NCBI RefSeq assembly: GCF_016920785.2
Contig: NW_024609846.1
Coordinates: 115,161,473-115,225,472 of the forward strand
Direction of reading: 5' to 3'
DNA: 64,000 bases
Source: Ixodes scapularis
Lineage: Eukaryota > Arthropoda > Arachnida > Ixodida > Ixodidae
Notes under the pieces: model-generated
What the model was told of the DNA's origin: nothing
The model's input: only the letters and a program-made list of their open reading frames with translations
Database searches by the model: none
Part shown: positions 63,240 to 64,000 of the stretch, piece after piece
Position numbering within the stretch: the first letter of the stretch is position 1
Layout: each line of letters starts with the position of its first letter
Translations under genes and position numbers: made by a program

Positions 63240-64000
63240 AGCAAGTCAGAAAATTCATCTCTTCGCCTGACAGGGCCACAGAAGGACTGCTTACACATGC
63301 TGCACCCAACCTCGCTATCTCAACAGCCTCTAGAATTTCCCGAGTAAGCTGGTCCCTATGAGGCTTAACAACCTCACATCGTTGTGAGGTTGTTGTGACG
63401 AGACACGGTTGTGGAGACACTGTAAGCGTGCTCTCTTAACCTGTCATTGAGACAGAGGCCCGTCTGGCCAACGTAACGCTTGCCACACGTCAGAGGGAGA
63501 GAATAAACCACCCCCTCAGAACACGAGACGAAGCGATCTCGATGCCTCGTACCGCAAGCCGTGGCCGCCCCCGGAGAAGGGTTAACAGCTCTGCACAACC
63601 TGGACAACTTGTCCGGAGCAGGGAATAAAACGTCGACGTCACACCTGCCCGCAATGCGTTTTAGGTTTTGGAACAAGCCATGTATGTAGGGAATGACCAC
63701 AAACGTTCTTCTTGCCCTTCCCTTTCTGTTGTTGGCCTCTTCTTCACTTGTCATAGGCCTGCTCTTGATATCTTTCAGCAAAGACTCGGCGACCGTTGTT
63801 AACACGTGGGAGGGAAATCCAGCCTCTGCGAGGCGTTCAGTTTGCTTGTCAAAGCTATATGTGTTTAATTTTATGATAACAAGACCTACGCAGCGCATGT
63901 GTATAGCAAGTCCTCGCAATCGCCCGCTTGACAGTTTTTGAGTGAGCGGACTCAAATGGCAACAGTGGCTTTCCAGCATGGGGTTCATAGCTCCAACAAA
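63240..64000 (-). pseudogene. Penelope-like RT C-terminus and GIY-YIG domain, frameshifted
   Basis: From the right edge: the RT thumb/linker (SFDKQTERLAEAGFPSHVLT), a Cys-containing linker, then GIY-YIG: VVYSLPLTCGKRYVGQTGLC and LNDRLREHA. Near 63395 the frame breaks; the continuation REILEAVEIARLGAACVSSP and LSGEEMNFL is in another frame. The break coincides with a short inverted repeat (AACAACCTCAC ... GTGAGGTTGTT at about 63368-63393), so a slippage-type expansion is plausible. The N-terminal part is outside the window, so intactness there is unknown. Confidence 0.85.

Larger units (their letters stand above)
62974..64000 (-). mobile_element. Penelope-like element, 3' part, runs off the window
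   Basis: The left end (element 3' end) has AAAAGACGAGGACCACAC and GCGCTGACTTACAACTGAG, sequences I associate with Penelope-type termini in ticks. A (TA)n block follows at 63148-63193, then the GIY-YIG and RT-thumb coding region. It is a different family from the 42.8-45.7 kb pair. The RT lies beyond 64000. Confidence 0.8.

Overview
The window is raw eukaryotic (arthropod) chromosomal DNA. The mix of elements (Penelope-like retroelements with a GIY-YIG endonuclease, a CR1/L2-group LINE, short-LTR Ty3/gypsy elements, a tRNA-derived SINE, a zinc-knuckle gag-like ORF1, and many palindromic MITEs) fits a hard tick best. That identification is inference from my memory of tick repeats, not a search result. 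There are no operons, bacterial genes or CRISPR arrays.

Host coding content is sparse. A BEN-domain gene runs on the + strand (exon 2997-3180, last exon 5280-5323, polyadenylation signal near 5800). A CPA1-type Na+/H+ exchanger gene runs on the - strand; two short, phase-compatible exons are visible (20433-20474, then 12896-12961) around a 7.5-kb intron packed with MITEs. A lone 70-codon first exon at 6478-6687 (-) looks like the N-terminus of HARBI1-like proteins.

Layout: 0.7-2.9 kb, a composite inverted-repeat element with a zinc-finger fragment; 3-5.8 kb, BEN gene with a Mutator-like MITE in its intron; 6-6.7 kb, 81-bp minisatellite and HARBI1-like exon; 7.8-17.2 kb, MITEs, short tandem arrays and one exchanger exon; 18-22 kb, CA microsatellite, SINE-like copies and MITEs; 23.7-27.6 kb, a palindrome carrying two head-to-head hammerhead-ribozyme motifs and an inverted pair of 0.7-kb repeats tipped with (TA)n; 27.8-33.1 kb, a near full-length LINE on the - strand beside the tail of another; 33.2-33.9 kb, gypsy integrase fragment; 34.8-36.5 kb, two DNA elements; 37.3-39.9 kb, deleted gypsy element 1; 40.3-41.3 kb, a three-copy ladder of hAT MITEs; 42.2-46.3 kb, an inverted pair of Penelope copies flanked by two more hAT MITEs; 46.5-49.4 kb, deleted gypsy element 2; 52.2-53.8 kb, a longer Mutator-like relative of the BEN-intron MITE; 55.5-61.1 kb, MITEs and a SINE; 61.9-64 kb, a gag-like ORF interrupted by another Penelope element that runs off the window.

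No intact autonomous mobile element is present. The strongest observations concern how elements were made or inserted: a Penelope palindrome with one 13-bp target duplication around the whole pair and an 8-bp self-complementary stem at its centre; a MITE array with the same 8-bp target sequence three times; and two gypsy elements with clean LTRs and target duplications but large internal deletions, one apparently at an 11-bp microhomology.
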